64,000 nt of DNA from Microvirga pakistanensis (GCF_004458765.1 NZ_SPJX01000186.1:121592-185591); one strand, 5' to 3'. Shown: positions 45,695 to 54,395, counted from the stretch's first letter. The notes: generated by a model from the sequence alone, not told the origin. Made by a program: numbers and translations.

Positions 45695-47587
45695 TTGTCA
45701 ACGGAGCATGTGGACCGGCGACTGATGGCGATACTAGCGGCTGATGTCGCTAGTTATAGCCGCCTTATGGGCACTGACGAGGAAGGCACGCTGGCGCGCC
45801 TGAAGGAGCTACAGCATGCCCTGATCGAACCCAGTATCGCCAATCACCGCGGGCGTGTCGTCAAGACCACCGGCGACGGGCTCCTGGTCGAGTTCGCAAG
45901 TGTCATTGAGGCCGTGCGCTGCGCCGTCGAGATCCAACGCGGCATGGCCGAGCGCAACGCTGCCGCTCCGTGCGGCAGTCGCATCGAATTTCGCATCGGT
46001 ATCAATGTCGGTGACGTCATCATTGAGGGTGGAGACATCTTCGGGGATGGCGTCAACGTGGCTGCCCGCTTGGAAGGGCTTGCAGAGCCCGGCGGCATCT
46101 GCGTCTCAGGACGCGTGCAGGAGGATGTCGACGGCAAGATCGACGCCGCCTTCGTCGACATGGGCGAACACAAGCTCAAGAACATCGCGCGACCGGTGCG
46201 CGTCTTTCGCCTCCGCCTGAACAGCTCAAAGCCCAAAGCACACACAGGCCGACAAGGCGCAGTTTACTCGGCCCTGTTGCTCGTTCTCCTGCTCCTCCTC
46301 GGGGGGATATGGATGGGACTACGCTTCCAACCGAGCTTCTTTGGCACCCTCAGCCCTGGCGCTCGACCAGCACGAATGGCCGAACTTGGCGCGAAGCCCG
46401 TGCTCGCCGTTCTCCCATTCGTGAACCAGGGTGGCGATGCGGCACGAGGCTATTTTGCTGACGGGTTGACCCAGGATCTCATCAGCGCCCTGGGTCGCTT
46501 TTCCACCATGACCGTAATGTCCTGGAATGCCGTGGCCCCCTACAAGGCCAAGCCCATAGGCCCTTACGAAATCAGTCGCGCTCTCGGCGTTAGATACCAG
46601 GTTGAGGGAAGCGTCCATCAGACCAGCGACCGGGTGCGGGTAACGGCCCAGCTCGTTGACAGGGATGGCCGGGTGCTATGGTCTGCTCGCTTCGACGAGG
46701 CCATCGTCGACGTCTTCGCCTTGCAGGACAAAATCACCTCCCAGATCGCGGGCGCGCTCGCCATTGGGATGACCGAGATCGAACAGCGCCGCGTGCTGGC
46801 GAAGCCAACCGACAATCTCGAAGCTTATGACTACGTGCTGCGGGCCAGGCCCGCCTTGCAGCGCCCAACGCGATCAAACATCGCGGAGGCCCGTACGCTG
46901 CTCAGACGGGCTATCGAACTGGACCCCGACTATGCTGCCGCTTACGCAGCCTTGGCCGAGACCTATCTCATCGGCACAGCAATGGGATGGGCACAATCGC
47001 CGGTGGAATTCCTTAACCAGGCGGAAGGGCTGGCCAGCCGGGCATTAAGCCTTGACGCATCGGAGGTGCGCGCCCGCGTCGTCCTCGGCCGCATCCACAT
47101 CTTCCATCAGCGATACGAGCAGGCTAAGGCGGAGATGGACCGGGCCCTTGCCACAAACCCGAACGATGCGGACGGGCTGGCCGGCCATGGCAACATCCTT
47201 ATGTGGCTTGGGCAGACTGATGCGGCCATTGAGGCCCTGGAGCAGGCCCAGCGGATCAACCCCGAGCTCAATGCGCTTGATCGCAACGCCCTCGGCCTCG
47301 CTTACTATCTTAAGGAGCGGTACGACGCCGCCGTGACGCAGGCGCAGATTAATCTCCGTGAGGTGTTGGGCGCACACTTTAGCTACGCCCTGCTCGCAGC
47401 CGCCTATGCCCAACAGGGTCGATCTGAGGAGGCCGCAGGGGCCGCCGCCGCGCTCAAACGCCTTGACCCGATGTTCGATCCACAAGCGTTCGGCAGCAAA
47501 CTCCAGAACCCCTCCGATCTCGAGCGGCTGCGCGATGGTCTCCGCAAGGCTGGGCTCTACACGCCGCCTTCGTCAGCTCAGCGCTGA
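45695..47587 (+). CDS. Class III adenylate/guanylate cyclase with TolB-like and TPR domains
   Basis: About 630 residues. The catalytic domain (roughly 1-175) has metal Asp residues in MAILAADVASYSRLM and GDGLLVEFAS, plus GDIFGDGVNVAARLEGLAEPGGI. A span follows (about 195-215), then a TolB-like N-terminal domain (KPVLAVLPFVNQGGDAARGYFADGLTQDL onward), and at least four TPR repeats (EARTLLRRAIELDPDYAAAYAALAETY, then EQAQRINPELNALDRN). TTG at 45695 (STEHVDRRLMAIL) matches the family start; GTG at 45626 is possible. The end overlaps the YHS gene by 10 nt. Confidence 0.88.
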   Translation: MSTEHVDRRLMAILAADVASYSRLMGTDEEGTLARLKELQHALIEPSIANHRGRVVKTTGDGLLVEFASVIEAVRCAVEIQRGMAERNAAAPCGSRIEFRIGINVGDVIIEGGDIFGDGVNVAARLEGLAEPGGICVSGRVQEDVDGKIDAAFVDMGEHKLKNIARPVRVFRLRLNSSKPKAHTGRQGAVYSALLLVLLLLLGGIWMGLRFQPSFFGTLSPGARPARMAELGAKPVLAVLPFVNQGGDAARGYFADGLTQDLISALGRFSTMTVMSWNAVAPYKAKPIGPYEISRALGVRYQVEGSVHQTSDRVRVTAQLVDRDGRVLWSARFDEAIVDVFALQDKITSQIAGALAIGMTEIEQRRVLAKPTDNLEAYDYVLRARPALQRPTRSNIAEARTLLRRAIELDPDYAAAYAALAETYLIGTAMGWAQSPVEFLNQAEGLASRALSLDASEVRARVVLGRIHIFHQRYEQAKAEMDRALATNPNDADGLAGHGNILMWLGQTDAAIEALEQAQRINPELNALDRNALGLAYYLKERYDAAVTQAQINLREVLGAHFSYALLAAAYAQQGRSEEAAGAAAALKRLDPMFDPQAFGSKLQNPSDLERLRDGLRKAGLYTPPSSAQR

Positions 47588-48030
47588 AGGTTCTCGACCA
47601 GCATGCGGTTCTGGTTTGCCTTGGCGACGTTCTCAGCAAGGGATTGCTGGAACAGGCGCGGTCCGTCAGGCCCGCCGAAGATGTAGAGCTTGCCATCGCT
47701 GATCAGCCAAGCCTTCGGGTCGGCCTCAACGATCTGGCCCTTGGCGAGCGCCATGGCGCAAAAGTTGGCGAACTGCGGCGCATAGCGTACTGGGTCGGCC
47801 TTGAAGAGTTCCCTGTGCTCGGGGCGCGAGAAGCGGTAGCGGTGCTCATCCCACTCGAGTTCGATCTCCGGCAGTCCGGGGGTTGGTGTGCGGGTGGTGA
47901 AGTAGGCAACCGGATCATAGCCCCTGATCGCGAGGGGCAGCGTATCGGCCGCGAGGAACGTAGGCGCGAACAACCCAACTGCGACTACCAGAATAAGGCG
48001 GGTAGCCTCTCGTCGTGAGGGATTATGCAT
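47578..48030 (-). CDS. Exported YHS domain protein
   Basis: This 150-residue protein has an RR-containing signal segment (RREATRLILVVAVGLFAPTFLA), then IRGYDPVAYFTTRTPTPGLPEIELEWDEHRYRFSRPEHRELF, the classic YHS motif with Tyr, Asp and aromatic residues. FCAMALAKGQIVEADPKAWLI follows. Such proteins are believed to bind metal or haem in the periplasm. It converges on the cyclase gene with a 10-nt overlap. Confidence 0.87.
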   Translation of the reverse strand: MHNPSRREATRLILVVAVGLFAPTFLAADTLPLAIRGYDPVAYFTTRTPTPGLPEIELEWDEHRYRFSRPEHRELFKADPVRYAPQFANFCAMALAKGQIVEADPKAWLISDGKLYIFGGPDGPRLFQQSLAENVAKANQNRMLVENLQR

Positions 48031-48445
48031 GGCATCGTTCCCTTAATCACTTGTATCAACCTCTGCCGTTCCCCAGTGGGGCTTCGCCGGACTATGCGGG
48101 CCGGGTAGCCCGGGACGGTAGCATGATTATACGCCCAAGTGAGCGATTAGCCTTGTTAAATTTCAGGGATCAGGTGGCTGGGGCTGCCCGCACCTTGGTC
48201 AGCTGTTGGCAGATTCTATTGAAAGACGCTCGGCCCCTGCTTTGTCGGCCTATTACCAGTGTCAGTGCGCCAGACGAGACCATCTATCCTGTATGCTGAC
48301 CACGCGAGAACCGGCGTTGCAGAGTTTTTAACAGTATCGGCACGAGGCGGAAGTAAGCCGAATGTCAGCTCTCCCGGCCGTAAGCTAACGTTCCGGAAGG
48401 GCAGGACACTTCCGCGTTTGACCTGAGGCGCCGGGCCTGCCCGAT
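48031..48445. other. Intergenic stretch without recognisable gene
   Basis: No supported coding frame. Around 48333-48425 there is a poor match to the dispersed repeat (GGCACGAGGC, later GGAAGGGCAGGACACTTCCG). Confidence 0.4.
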
Positions 48446-48604
48446 CTAAATTCCACTGTATTCTTTCCGCCAGCACAAGTAGCTCTGCTCCGGGATGGCG
48501 GCATCCTTGCAGACGAGCGCGATGCTCTTGCCTTGCGCAAGGTGCACCTCGATCTAGCGCAGCTTGGCGATGATTTGCTCCGGGCTGAACCGCTTCTTCG
48601 GCAT
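48446..48604 (-). pseudogene. IS3-family transposase OrfA remnant
   Basis: Read on the minus strand from ATG at 48604: MPKKRFSPEQIIAKLR, an in-frame TAG, IEVHLAQGKSIALVCKDAA, IPEQSYLCWRKEYSGI, TAG. This is the HTH-bearing start of an IS3 (IS407/IS51 group) OrfA with an internal stop (usually E at that place). OrfB and the terminal repeats are not seen, so the element is dead. Confidence 0.85.
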
Positions 48605-48766
48605 GAGTGTCTTCATTGTTTCAAGGCAATTCCCCAATCACACTGGTCCAATTCCACCCAGTCAGGTCAAGCAAATCTACCCAAACTAGACATTCCGGCG
48701 GCCGCTCGAGCAGAGCGAGGTGCCAAGTGAAGCGCAGGTCCTGTAGCGCCTTTGGTCAGTAGAACT
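48605..48766. other. Short gap beside the IS relic
   Basis: Nothing recognisable. It probably includes DNA that once flanked or belonged to the IS element. Confidence 0.35.
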
Positions 48767-49476
48767 TCACCAACTTTCCCTGAACGGTCGAGCTTCCACC
48801 TCGAAGCTCCAGGCGCTGCGGTCCTGTCGGGTGAGCTGGAAGGCGATCTCCGCCACGCCAGACGGCTTGATGAAGAAACTGTCAGGCTTGTCCGGCATTG
48901 CCCGCCGGGTTTGCGGCAGATCGACCATTCCATCCACGATGATCAACGCAACATGGATGCCTGACGGCCACAGCGAGCGCGCCATTGACTCGGCGAGGCT
49001 GCGCTGCGCGGCCTTGGCTGGGGCAAAGGCCGCCGATCGCGGTCCGCCACGCCGAGAGGCAGTGGCTCCAATGAACACAAGCGAGCCACGGCCCGCACCC
49101 TTCATGGCCGGGATCACCTCCTGCGCACAGAGCAGCGCCCCCCGTACGCGTTCACGCGCCAGGAGCCCTCGAACTGCTCGGGCGTGATGCTCTCGACGTC
49201 CGCGAATACGCCCGAGCCCCCGTTGTACAGAAGGACGTCAACGTGCCCGAGTTCAGCCCGTACCGCGGAGAAGGTCTGCGTCACGCGGTCGGGCGAGGTG
49301 ACGTCGCATTCATACCCGTGGGCATCCTCGATCTCGCGTTCGAGAGGGTCGAGCGAATCCCGGCTTCGCGCCAGCATCGCAATGGCGTAGCCTGCTTCCG
49401 CAAAGCGCCGCACGAGCGCCGCACCATTGCCAGGACCAACGCCTGCGACTACCGCCACCTGTTGCTGCTCTCTCAT
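48767..49476 (-). pseudogene. SDR family oxidoreductase, frameshifted
   Basis: The N-terminal frame starts MREQQQVAVVAGVGPGNGAAL (NADP loop GxGxGN) and runs to SWRVNAYG. The reading then continues in another frame as ALLCAQEVIPAMKGAGRG, FIGATASRRGGP and AFAPAKAAQRSLAESMA (K of the active-site YxxxK region; A replaces Y, as in this GNAT-less SDR subgroup). The shift falls at a G6 run near 49140; seven or four G would restore one protein of about 235 residues. It may be a real mutation or a sequencing error. Confidence 0.82.
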
Positions 49477-49591
49477 CACGACCTCCTTACTCTGCTGCCG
49501 CGCCAACGTGCGGCTGGATGCTCCGGCATCCTGGCTCTCTTAGCGTTCAACCGACGTGACCAAGCTCGGGGTGGTGGAGGGCCGGCTGTGA

Positions 49592-50404
49592 TTAGCTACG
49601 GCATCCCGACACGACAAAGTGCGCCAGGGAGAAAAAGAACCGGCCATCGGCGGCGAGACGCCGCTGTTCATCGGCCCAAGCGCGGACTGTCGGCTCGTCC
49701 ACGAAGTCGTTTTGAACGGCATAGGCCTGCATCAGGTTCAGCAGCATCATGGCCAGCCCGTCGTTGCGAAGGACAGTGTCGAGAAACACCAAGGGCCTTA
49801 TCGTCCCCACCTGATAACCCGCCTGTTGCATTATGTGAGGCAGCCTGGCGGGCACGGATCGGTCGGCGAGATGGTGGTCCCAAGCCTTCATCATCGTCGC
49901 CATGCGTTCGGGCTCGTCACTGTGCCAGACCCAGCTACCCCAGTGCATATCCCCAATCACCAAACGGCCGCCGGGGCGTAGCACCCGCCGGATCTCGATC
50001 AAAGCACCAGGAATATCGCTCACGTACTCGAACACCTGAAGCGACGCCGCCCGATCGACGCTTGCATCCTCGAGCGGCAACGAGTTTGCCGTGCCCTCGA
50101 GGATGCGCACGTTGGGTAAGTCCTCGCACTGGCATGCAGCCACCCGTCGCATGTCGAGACTTGGGTCAATGCCAATCACCTCGCCCGTATCGCCCACGGC
50201 CCGCGACAACTCAGCTGTAAGATACCCTGGCCCGCAGCCGATATCGAGGATGGTTTCTCCCGCCTGTGGCGCGAGGGCTTCCAGAGTGGCAAGGCGGCGC
50301 TTGACGACATCCGACCCACGATAGGCGGTCTCGAGCAAGCGGGTAGTCGCTGCATCGAACTGCAACATGACCACTGGTCCTGAGGCTGGCTTTCCTGTCA
50401 TCAA
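49592..50404 (-). CDS. Class I SAM-dependent methyltransferase
   Basis: This 270-residue Methyltransf_11-type protein has SAM motif I ETILDIGCGPGYLTAEL near residue 55, an acidic motif II VIGIDPSLDM, and the post-motif ALIEIRRVLRPGGRLVIGD. The C-terminal part (DDFVDEPTVRAWADEQRRLAADGRFFFSL-like) is typical of small-molecule methyltransferases. The substrate is unknown. The neighbourhood holds a second complete and a third broken methyltransferase. Confidence 0.88.
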   Translation of the reverse strand: MMTGKPASGPVVMLQFDAATTRLLETAYRGSDVVKRRLATLEALAPQAGETILDIGCGPGYLTAELSRAVGDTGEVIGIDPSLDMRRVAACQCEDLPNVRILEGTANSLPLEDASVDRAASLQVFEYVSDIPGALIEIRRVLRPGGRLVIGDMHWGSWVWHSDEPERMATMMKAWDHHLADRSVPARLPHIMQQAGYQVGTIRPLVFLDTVLRNDGLAMMLLNLMQAYAVQNDFVDEPTVRAWADEQRRLAADGRFFFSLAHFVVSGCRS

Positions 50405-50627
50405 TGCCTTGGCAGAACACCACAGCCCATCGCATTGAGTATAACTGCTGTTGGCTGCATTCCGAAACTGACTGCATGATCTCCAATGCCAAGCTCTGCC
50501 GCTATGCCGAGACTGAAAGCGGCCGGTTCTGGCACGGGCTGGCTTGAGTCGAACTCCCGCAAAGACGGAACGAGCGGACCTTCATTCAGTCCGCCCAACG
50601 GTACCCTTTGACCCTGAGCTGACTCAG
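50405..50627. repeat. Dispersed intergenic repeat, copy near 50530
   Basis: At 50530-50620 the sequence TTCTGGCACGGGCTGGCTTGAG, then ACGAGCGGACCTTCATTC and CCTTTGACCCTGAGCTGACTC parallels the copies at 43172 and 44480. No coding frame is supported. Confidence 0.5.
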
Positions 50628-51416
50628 TTACTTTGGTGGGTGACCTCTAATCGCATGCGCGCGTGCACTGCAGGTGATGCGCCCGTCGGCGTCTGCGGCA
50701 AGGCGCGCGCGCACCCGGCTCTGGAGCGTCTCGACGTCTGCAGATGCCATTGTAGCGATTGTAGCCCCAATCGAAGGGGACTTCAGGTTGGTCATCCAGA
50801 AGTTGTCGAAATCCGCGAACGTCCGACGCACTGTTATCTCCCGCGTCTCCACGGCCTCGAGACCGGCACCTGTCCATAAGTCATGCAGCATCTCCATCTG
50901 AGATGCTTCCATCCGGGGTGGGCGCGGGGGCATAAGACCCATGGCGTGCATCTCAATAAGGATCGGATCGAGTGGAAATCCGCCACCCAACATGTCCCAC
51001 ATGTAGGTCGCGACTGTGCCGCCCGGGCTCACCACCCGAACCATTTCCTGGATGCCTTTGGCTGGTTCCGGAACGAAGACAAGAACCAACGCCATCACGG
51101 CTGCGTCGAACTGGTCAGCCGGGAAGGGAAGGGCCATGGCATCGCCCTGGCGAAACTCCGCCACGCGCAATGCGGGTCGTGTGCGCGCAAAAGCGAGCTG
51201 CTCTTCAGACGGATCAATCCCCTGGACCTCGGCTGGGGCGCACCGTCCGACCAGTAGCTCGGTGAAGGCTCCGGTGCCGCAGCCAATGTCGATCCATCGC
51301 AAACCCGATGGGGGCGCCAGCCAATCGAGGAAGACCTCGCCGGCGAGCCGGCTCCAGATCCCCATCATCTGCTCATAGGCGGCGCCGTCATCGAAGCGAA
51401 TTGTCTGTTCGACCAT
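50628..51416 (-). CDS. Class I SAM-dependent methyltransferase
   Basis: This 262-residue protein starts MVEQTIRFDDGAAYEQMMGIWSRLAG, followed by the SAM site LRWIDIGCGTGAFTELLV, EVQGIDPSEEQLAFA, and RQGDAMALPFPADQFDAAVMALVLVF. Post-motif VRVVSPGGTVATYMWDM. The layout is that of UbiE/Coq5-like or small-molecule methyltransferases; the substrate is unknown. ATG at 51416 was chosen; the frame upstream runs through a methyltransferase stub. Confidence 0.88.
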   Translation of the reverse strand: MVEQTIRFDDGAAYEQMMGIWSRLAGEVFLDWLAPPSGLRWIDIGCGTGAFTELLVGRCAPAEVQGIDPSEEQLAFARTRPALRVAEFRQGDAMALPFPADQFDAAVMALVLVFVPEPAKGIQEMVRVVSPGGTVATYMWDMLGGGFPLDPILIEMHAMGLMPPRPPRMEASQMEMLHDLWTGAGLEAVETREITVRRTFADFDNFWMTNLKSPSIGATIATMASADVETLQSRVRARLAADADGRITCSARAHAIRGHPPK

Positions 51417-51666
51417 GGATGACTTCCTGCCATAGCCCGTTAGTCGAGCCGCCCGAGAGCACCACTCGGCTCGTGTTTCCAGAAGCCGAAAGCCGCAGCG
51501 TGCCAAGGATGCGGCCGTGCCGCATATCCGCCAGTCTGGATGCGAGATCGTCTGCATAGGGTGCGAAGATCAGGGGGCCAAGATGTTGGTCATATAAGGC
51601 TGGGATGGATCCCCGGAAGGTCCGGTCAGCTTCCACGTCAATCACCTCCCGCACTTGGGTCAGCAC
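51388..51666 (-). pseudogene. Methyltransferase N-terminal stub
   Basis: The segment VEADRTFRGSIPALYDQHLGPLIFAPYADDLASRLADMRHGRIL matches the start of a class I methyltransferase (FxGSIPxLYDxxLxPLIFxPYA). It should run into ETACGTG but instead reads GTLRLSASGNTSRVVL and joins the next gene. The SAM-binding and catalytic part is therefore lost by deletion or frameshift. Confidence 0.7.
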
Positions 51667-51722
51667 GACGCCCTTACTTCCGGTATTTTCCGACTAAAAA
51701 TGGAACCTGTCTAGGCTTACGG

Positions 51723-51752
51723 TTTGTGCATAAATCGCGAGTTTTGCACAAA
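51723..51752 (+). promoter_or_regulatory. Inverted repeat, candidate resolvase site
   Basis: TTTGTGCA (51723-51730) and TGCACAAA (51745-51752) are perfect inverted arms 14 bp apart, 56 bp upstream of the recombinase start. Resolvase res sites have this form, but only one subsite is clear. Confidence 0.4.
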
Positions 51753-51807
51753 GCTCTCGAACCAGACTGATCAGTCACTTACCTTGTGCGAAATAGGTGC
51801 TGTTCTG

Positions 51808-52358
51808 ATGGCTCTGATTGCTTACGCCCGCGTCTCAACCGAAGGGCAGGCCCTCGAGGCCCAGGTCAACCAGCTGAAGGCCGTCGGCGCCGAAAAGATC
51901 TTCAGGGAGAAGCTAAGTGGCGCCCGGGCCGACCGTCCACAGCTCAAGAGGGCGATTGCTGCCCTTGAGCCCAACGATGTCCTCCTTGTCACCCGGCTCG
52001 ACCGCCTGGCCCGCTCGACCCGCGACCTGCTCAACATTCTTGATGAGATTGCGTTGAAGGGTGCTGCCTTTCGGTCCCTGAATGATGCTTGGGCTGATAC
52101 TACGACCCCACATGGGCGCCTGATGCTCACGGTGCTCGGCGGGCTGGCGGAGTTCGAGCGCGAGCTCATCCGAGCCCGGACAGGGGAGGGGCGTGAGCGG
52201 GCGAAAGCTCGGGGGTGAAGCTCGGACGCAGGCCGAGGCTGACTGCGCATCAGAGGCGCGAGGCCCTTGCCCGGCGAGAGGCTGGCGAGCCTTTGGTTGA
52301 GATTGCGCGCTCCTACAACGTTTCGCATTCAACCGTTTCGCGGCTTAGAAAAGCGTAG
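51808..52358 (+). pseudogene. Serine recombinase (Tn3-type resolvase), frameshifted
   Basis: The catalytic domain starts MALIAYARVSTEGQALEAQVNQL (Ser in YARVST) and continues through VTRLDRLARSTRDLLNILDEI and GGLAEFERELIRARTGEGRERAKARG to TGA at 52216-52218. The C-terminal HTH continues in the next frame: VKLGRRPRLTAHQRRE, EPLVEIARSYNVSHSTVSRLRK, TAG at 52356. One G too few in the G5 run near 52213 splits the gene. With six G the product would be a normal 183-residue resolvase. Confidence 0.88.
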
Positions 52359-53239
52359 GAGCCTGTCACTTCCGCCAAATCTCCACGACTTGCGTATTGG
52401 TGATCTCTTCAGGTGTGCGTCGGGTCAGGCCGAGTGGAAGTTGCTTGCGCAGCTCCTCCAGTGTGGGAGCCCGCATATCGACATCAACCCGTACTGGGGC
52501 TCCTCCGCCGTTCAGCATGCGACGCAGTCGAAACCCTGTTCTGGCTTGCTCAGATCGTGCTCGATGAACCAGGTCCCAACGGGCGGGATCTCAGGTGGGC
52601 TCTCGGGCTCCTGGCCCGTAAAGGTTTGATCTCAGCAGCTTGCAGCGCGCGAAATCCAACCGTCACCATACCATTCGGTTTTCTGACGGTACGATACGAT
52701 GAGGCGCCCCTCCATACCGCCTGCGAAATCCCAATAGTCCCAGAAGTGCTCGCCGTCGTACCAGTAGCCCTCACCACGAATGCGGAGGGGCTTGCCCGCT
52801 TTTACTCGATCCCAATTCCTGGCGGTCAGGGTAATCGAGTGAACCTCATAGCCCCATTCGACCGCGCTACTCGCGCTCCTTTGTCATGTTCCAACCTCGC
52901 GCGAGGAGCAGATTTTTGATCCGCGCAGGGAATCCTGTCGTGACAATGGCTTCCTGTGTCACCTTCCAAGCTGACCCAAGATCCCATCTTTCAAGTTTTG
53001 CCACTCAGGCAGTTGGTCGCTGACATTCACTGTAGTTCCGATGACAGCTTCCAGTCTGTCAGCCGACCTCTACAAGGCTACGCTCAATGGCTGGAGGTGA
53101 CCCGAACCGGACCTACGCGAGAGGAAGCCATCCAGCCGTACGCACGGTTAGAAGCATGGCGAAAGCTTGAACCTGTCCCGAGACGAGGGCCGGTGGTGTG
53201 ATTGATCCGGATTGAAATGACAACGGCCGCTCCATGGAG
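52359..53239. other. Degenerate accessory DNA
   Basis: No intact gene is supported. Apart from the relic at 52632-52883 there are only short frames without homology signals. Confidence 0.45.
52632..52883 (-). pseudogene. Relic of a conserved hypothetical protein
   Basis: On the minus strand an 84-codon open stretch has no start codon near its beginning. It contains WGYEVHSITLTARNWDRVKAGK, GYWYDGEHFWDYWDFAGGMEG and LIVSYRQKTEWYGDGW. The regular pattern (aromatic-rich GYWYDGExFWDYWDFAGG) looks like a real, short conserved protein whose N-terminus has been lost. I cannot name the family. Confidence 0.45.
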
Positions 53240-53671
53240 TGCCCACCCCAGCCGGGGTGGGCACCAAATGGTCAGAACTTCAGGACTTCGCCGTCGGCGG
53301 GAATTCGCACACGATCCTGCATGCCGTTCTGCTCAACGTATTCCCGCAGGTCCTTGCGGCTTAACGCCATGTGGTTGATCGCATCCATGTGGACGGCCAG
53401 GATGGTGGCGTTCGGCGCAGCCTTGTACGCGCGGAGGACATCGTCCTTGCTCATGATGATCGATCCGGCAAAGCCCAGCATGCGGGCCTCGCCGGCGTTC
53501 AGGAGGATCACGTCAGGCTTGAACCTGGCCAGGCTCTGATCGACTTCGTTGCGCCAGATGGTGTCTCCGGCGAGGTAGACGGTCGGCGAGTTGGGCGCCT
53601 GGAAGACGACACCCATGGCCGCGCCCAGACCTTCCGCCAACTGCCTGTTGGCGTACATCTCGTCCGTGCCG
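53240..53671 (-). repeat. 432-bp inverted duplicate, right copy
   Basis: This is the reverse complement of 34045-34476. It forms the 3' part of the intact metallo-hydrolase gene and its downstream hairpin (GCCCACCCC/GGGGTGGGC at 53241-53262). The homology ends abruptly on both sides. Confidence 0.93.
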
Positions 53672-54165
53672 TGCTGTCCGCCTGTCTTCGTCAGACGCAT
53701 GCCTTCGAATTCCGTGTTCTCGCCCATGACGCGAACATCCGTGAAGCCCTGCGCGCGAATGATCTTGGCATCGGCGTCGTTCTGCACGAACAAGGGAGTG
53801 CCCCTGGGCAACTGCTGATGCTTGTCACCGTCCCAATGGTCGAGGTGGGTGTGGGTCACGATCACCGCATCCACGCCCTTCACGACGTCCTCGACCGGAA
53901 TCGGAAGCTCGACCGTCGGGTTGCGCAGGTGGCTGCGGAAAGTCCCCTCGAAGCCCGGATACGTGTCCTTCTTCGCCAGGAATGGATCGACCAGGAAGGT
54001 CTTGCCTGCGTAGTCGATCTTGGTCGTGGCGTTGCGAATGTGCTGCATCTGCACGGATGCCGTGTCGGGTGTCGAGGTGGCCTGGGGAGCTGCCTGTGCC
54101 GGCAGGGCCGCCATTCCGAGGGCGAGGGAAAGCGCGATGGCGCAGAGGGGCGTAGAGGTCTGCAT
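53272..54165 (-). CDS. Exported MBL-fold metallo-hydrolase (UlaG-like)
   Basis: 297 residues with a Sec signal (MQTSTPLCAIALSLALGMAALPAQA). The metallo-beta-lactamase fold has the metal motif VIVTHTHLDHWDGD at residues 102-114, a GGQHGTDEM His at 165, and YLAGDTIWRNE carrying the bridging Asp. MDAINHMALSRKDLREYVE lies near the end, as in UlaG/YtnP-like enzymes. The substrate is unknown. Its 3' 132 codons are duplicated beside tRNA-Arg. A divergent GlxA-type regulator starts 231 bp away. Confidence 0.9.
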   Translation of the reverse strand: MQTSTPLCAIALSLALGMAALPAQAAPQATSTPDTASVQMQHIRNATTKIDYAGKTFLVDPFLAKKDTYPGFEGTFRSHLRNPTVELPIPVEDVVKGVDAVIVTHTHLDHWDGDKHQQLPRGTPLFVQNDADAKIIRAQGFTDVRVMGENTEFEGMRLTKTGGQHGTDEMYANRQLAEGLGAAMGVVFQAPNSPTVYLAGDTIWRNEVDQSLARFKPDVILLNAGEARMLGFAGSIIMSKDDVLRAYKAAPNATILAVHMDAINHMALSRKDLREYVEQNGMQDRVRIPADGEVLKF

Positions 54166-54395
54166 GTTGCTGCTCCAGATACAAGATTGATGGCAAGCAG
54201 CACTACGGATAGGTCATGGCATAGAACAGTGGCCTGCATGACAATCAGCGATAGTTTTGGGCCAAAGGACCGGCGCCTTGCGAGGTCTCGCTCTGGCAGA
54301 ATGGCGCCGCAACTTCCGCCGCCCAGTCTTGACGCGTTGACCCGAATGACGACCACCGTTAGATATGGGCCACCCCTTCTTCCCTTGTGAGCGTC

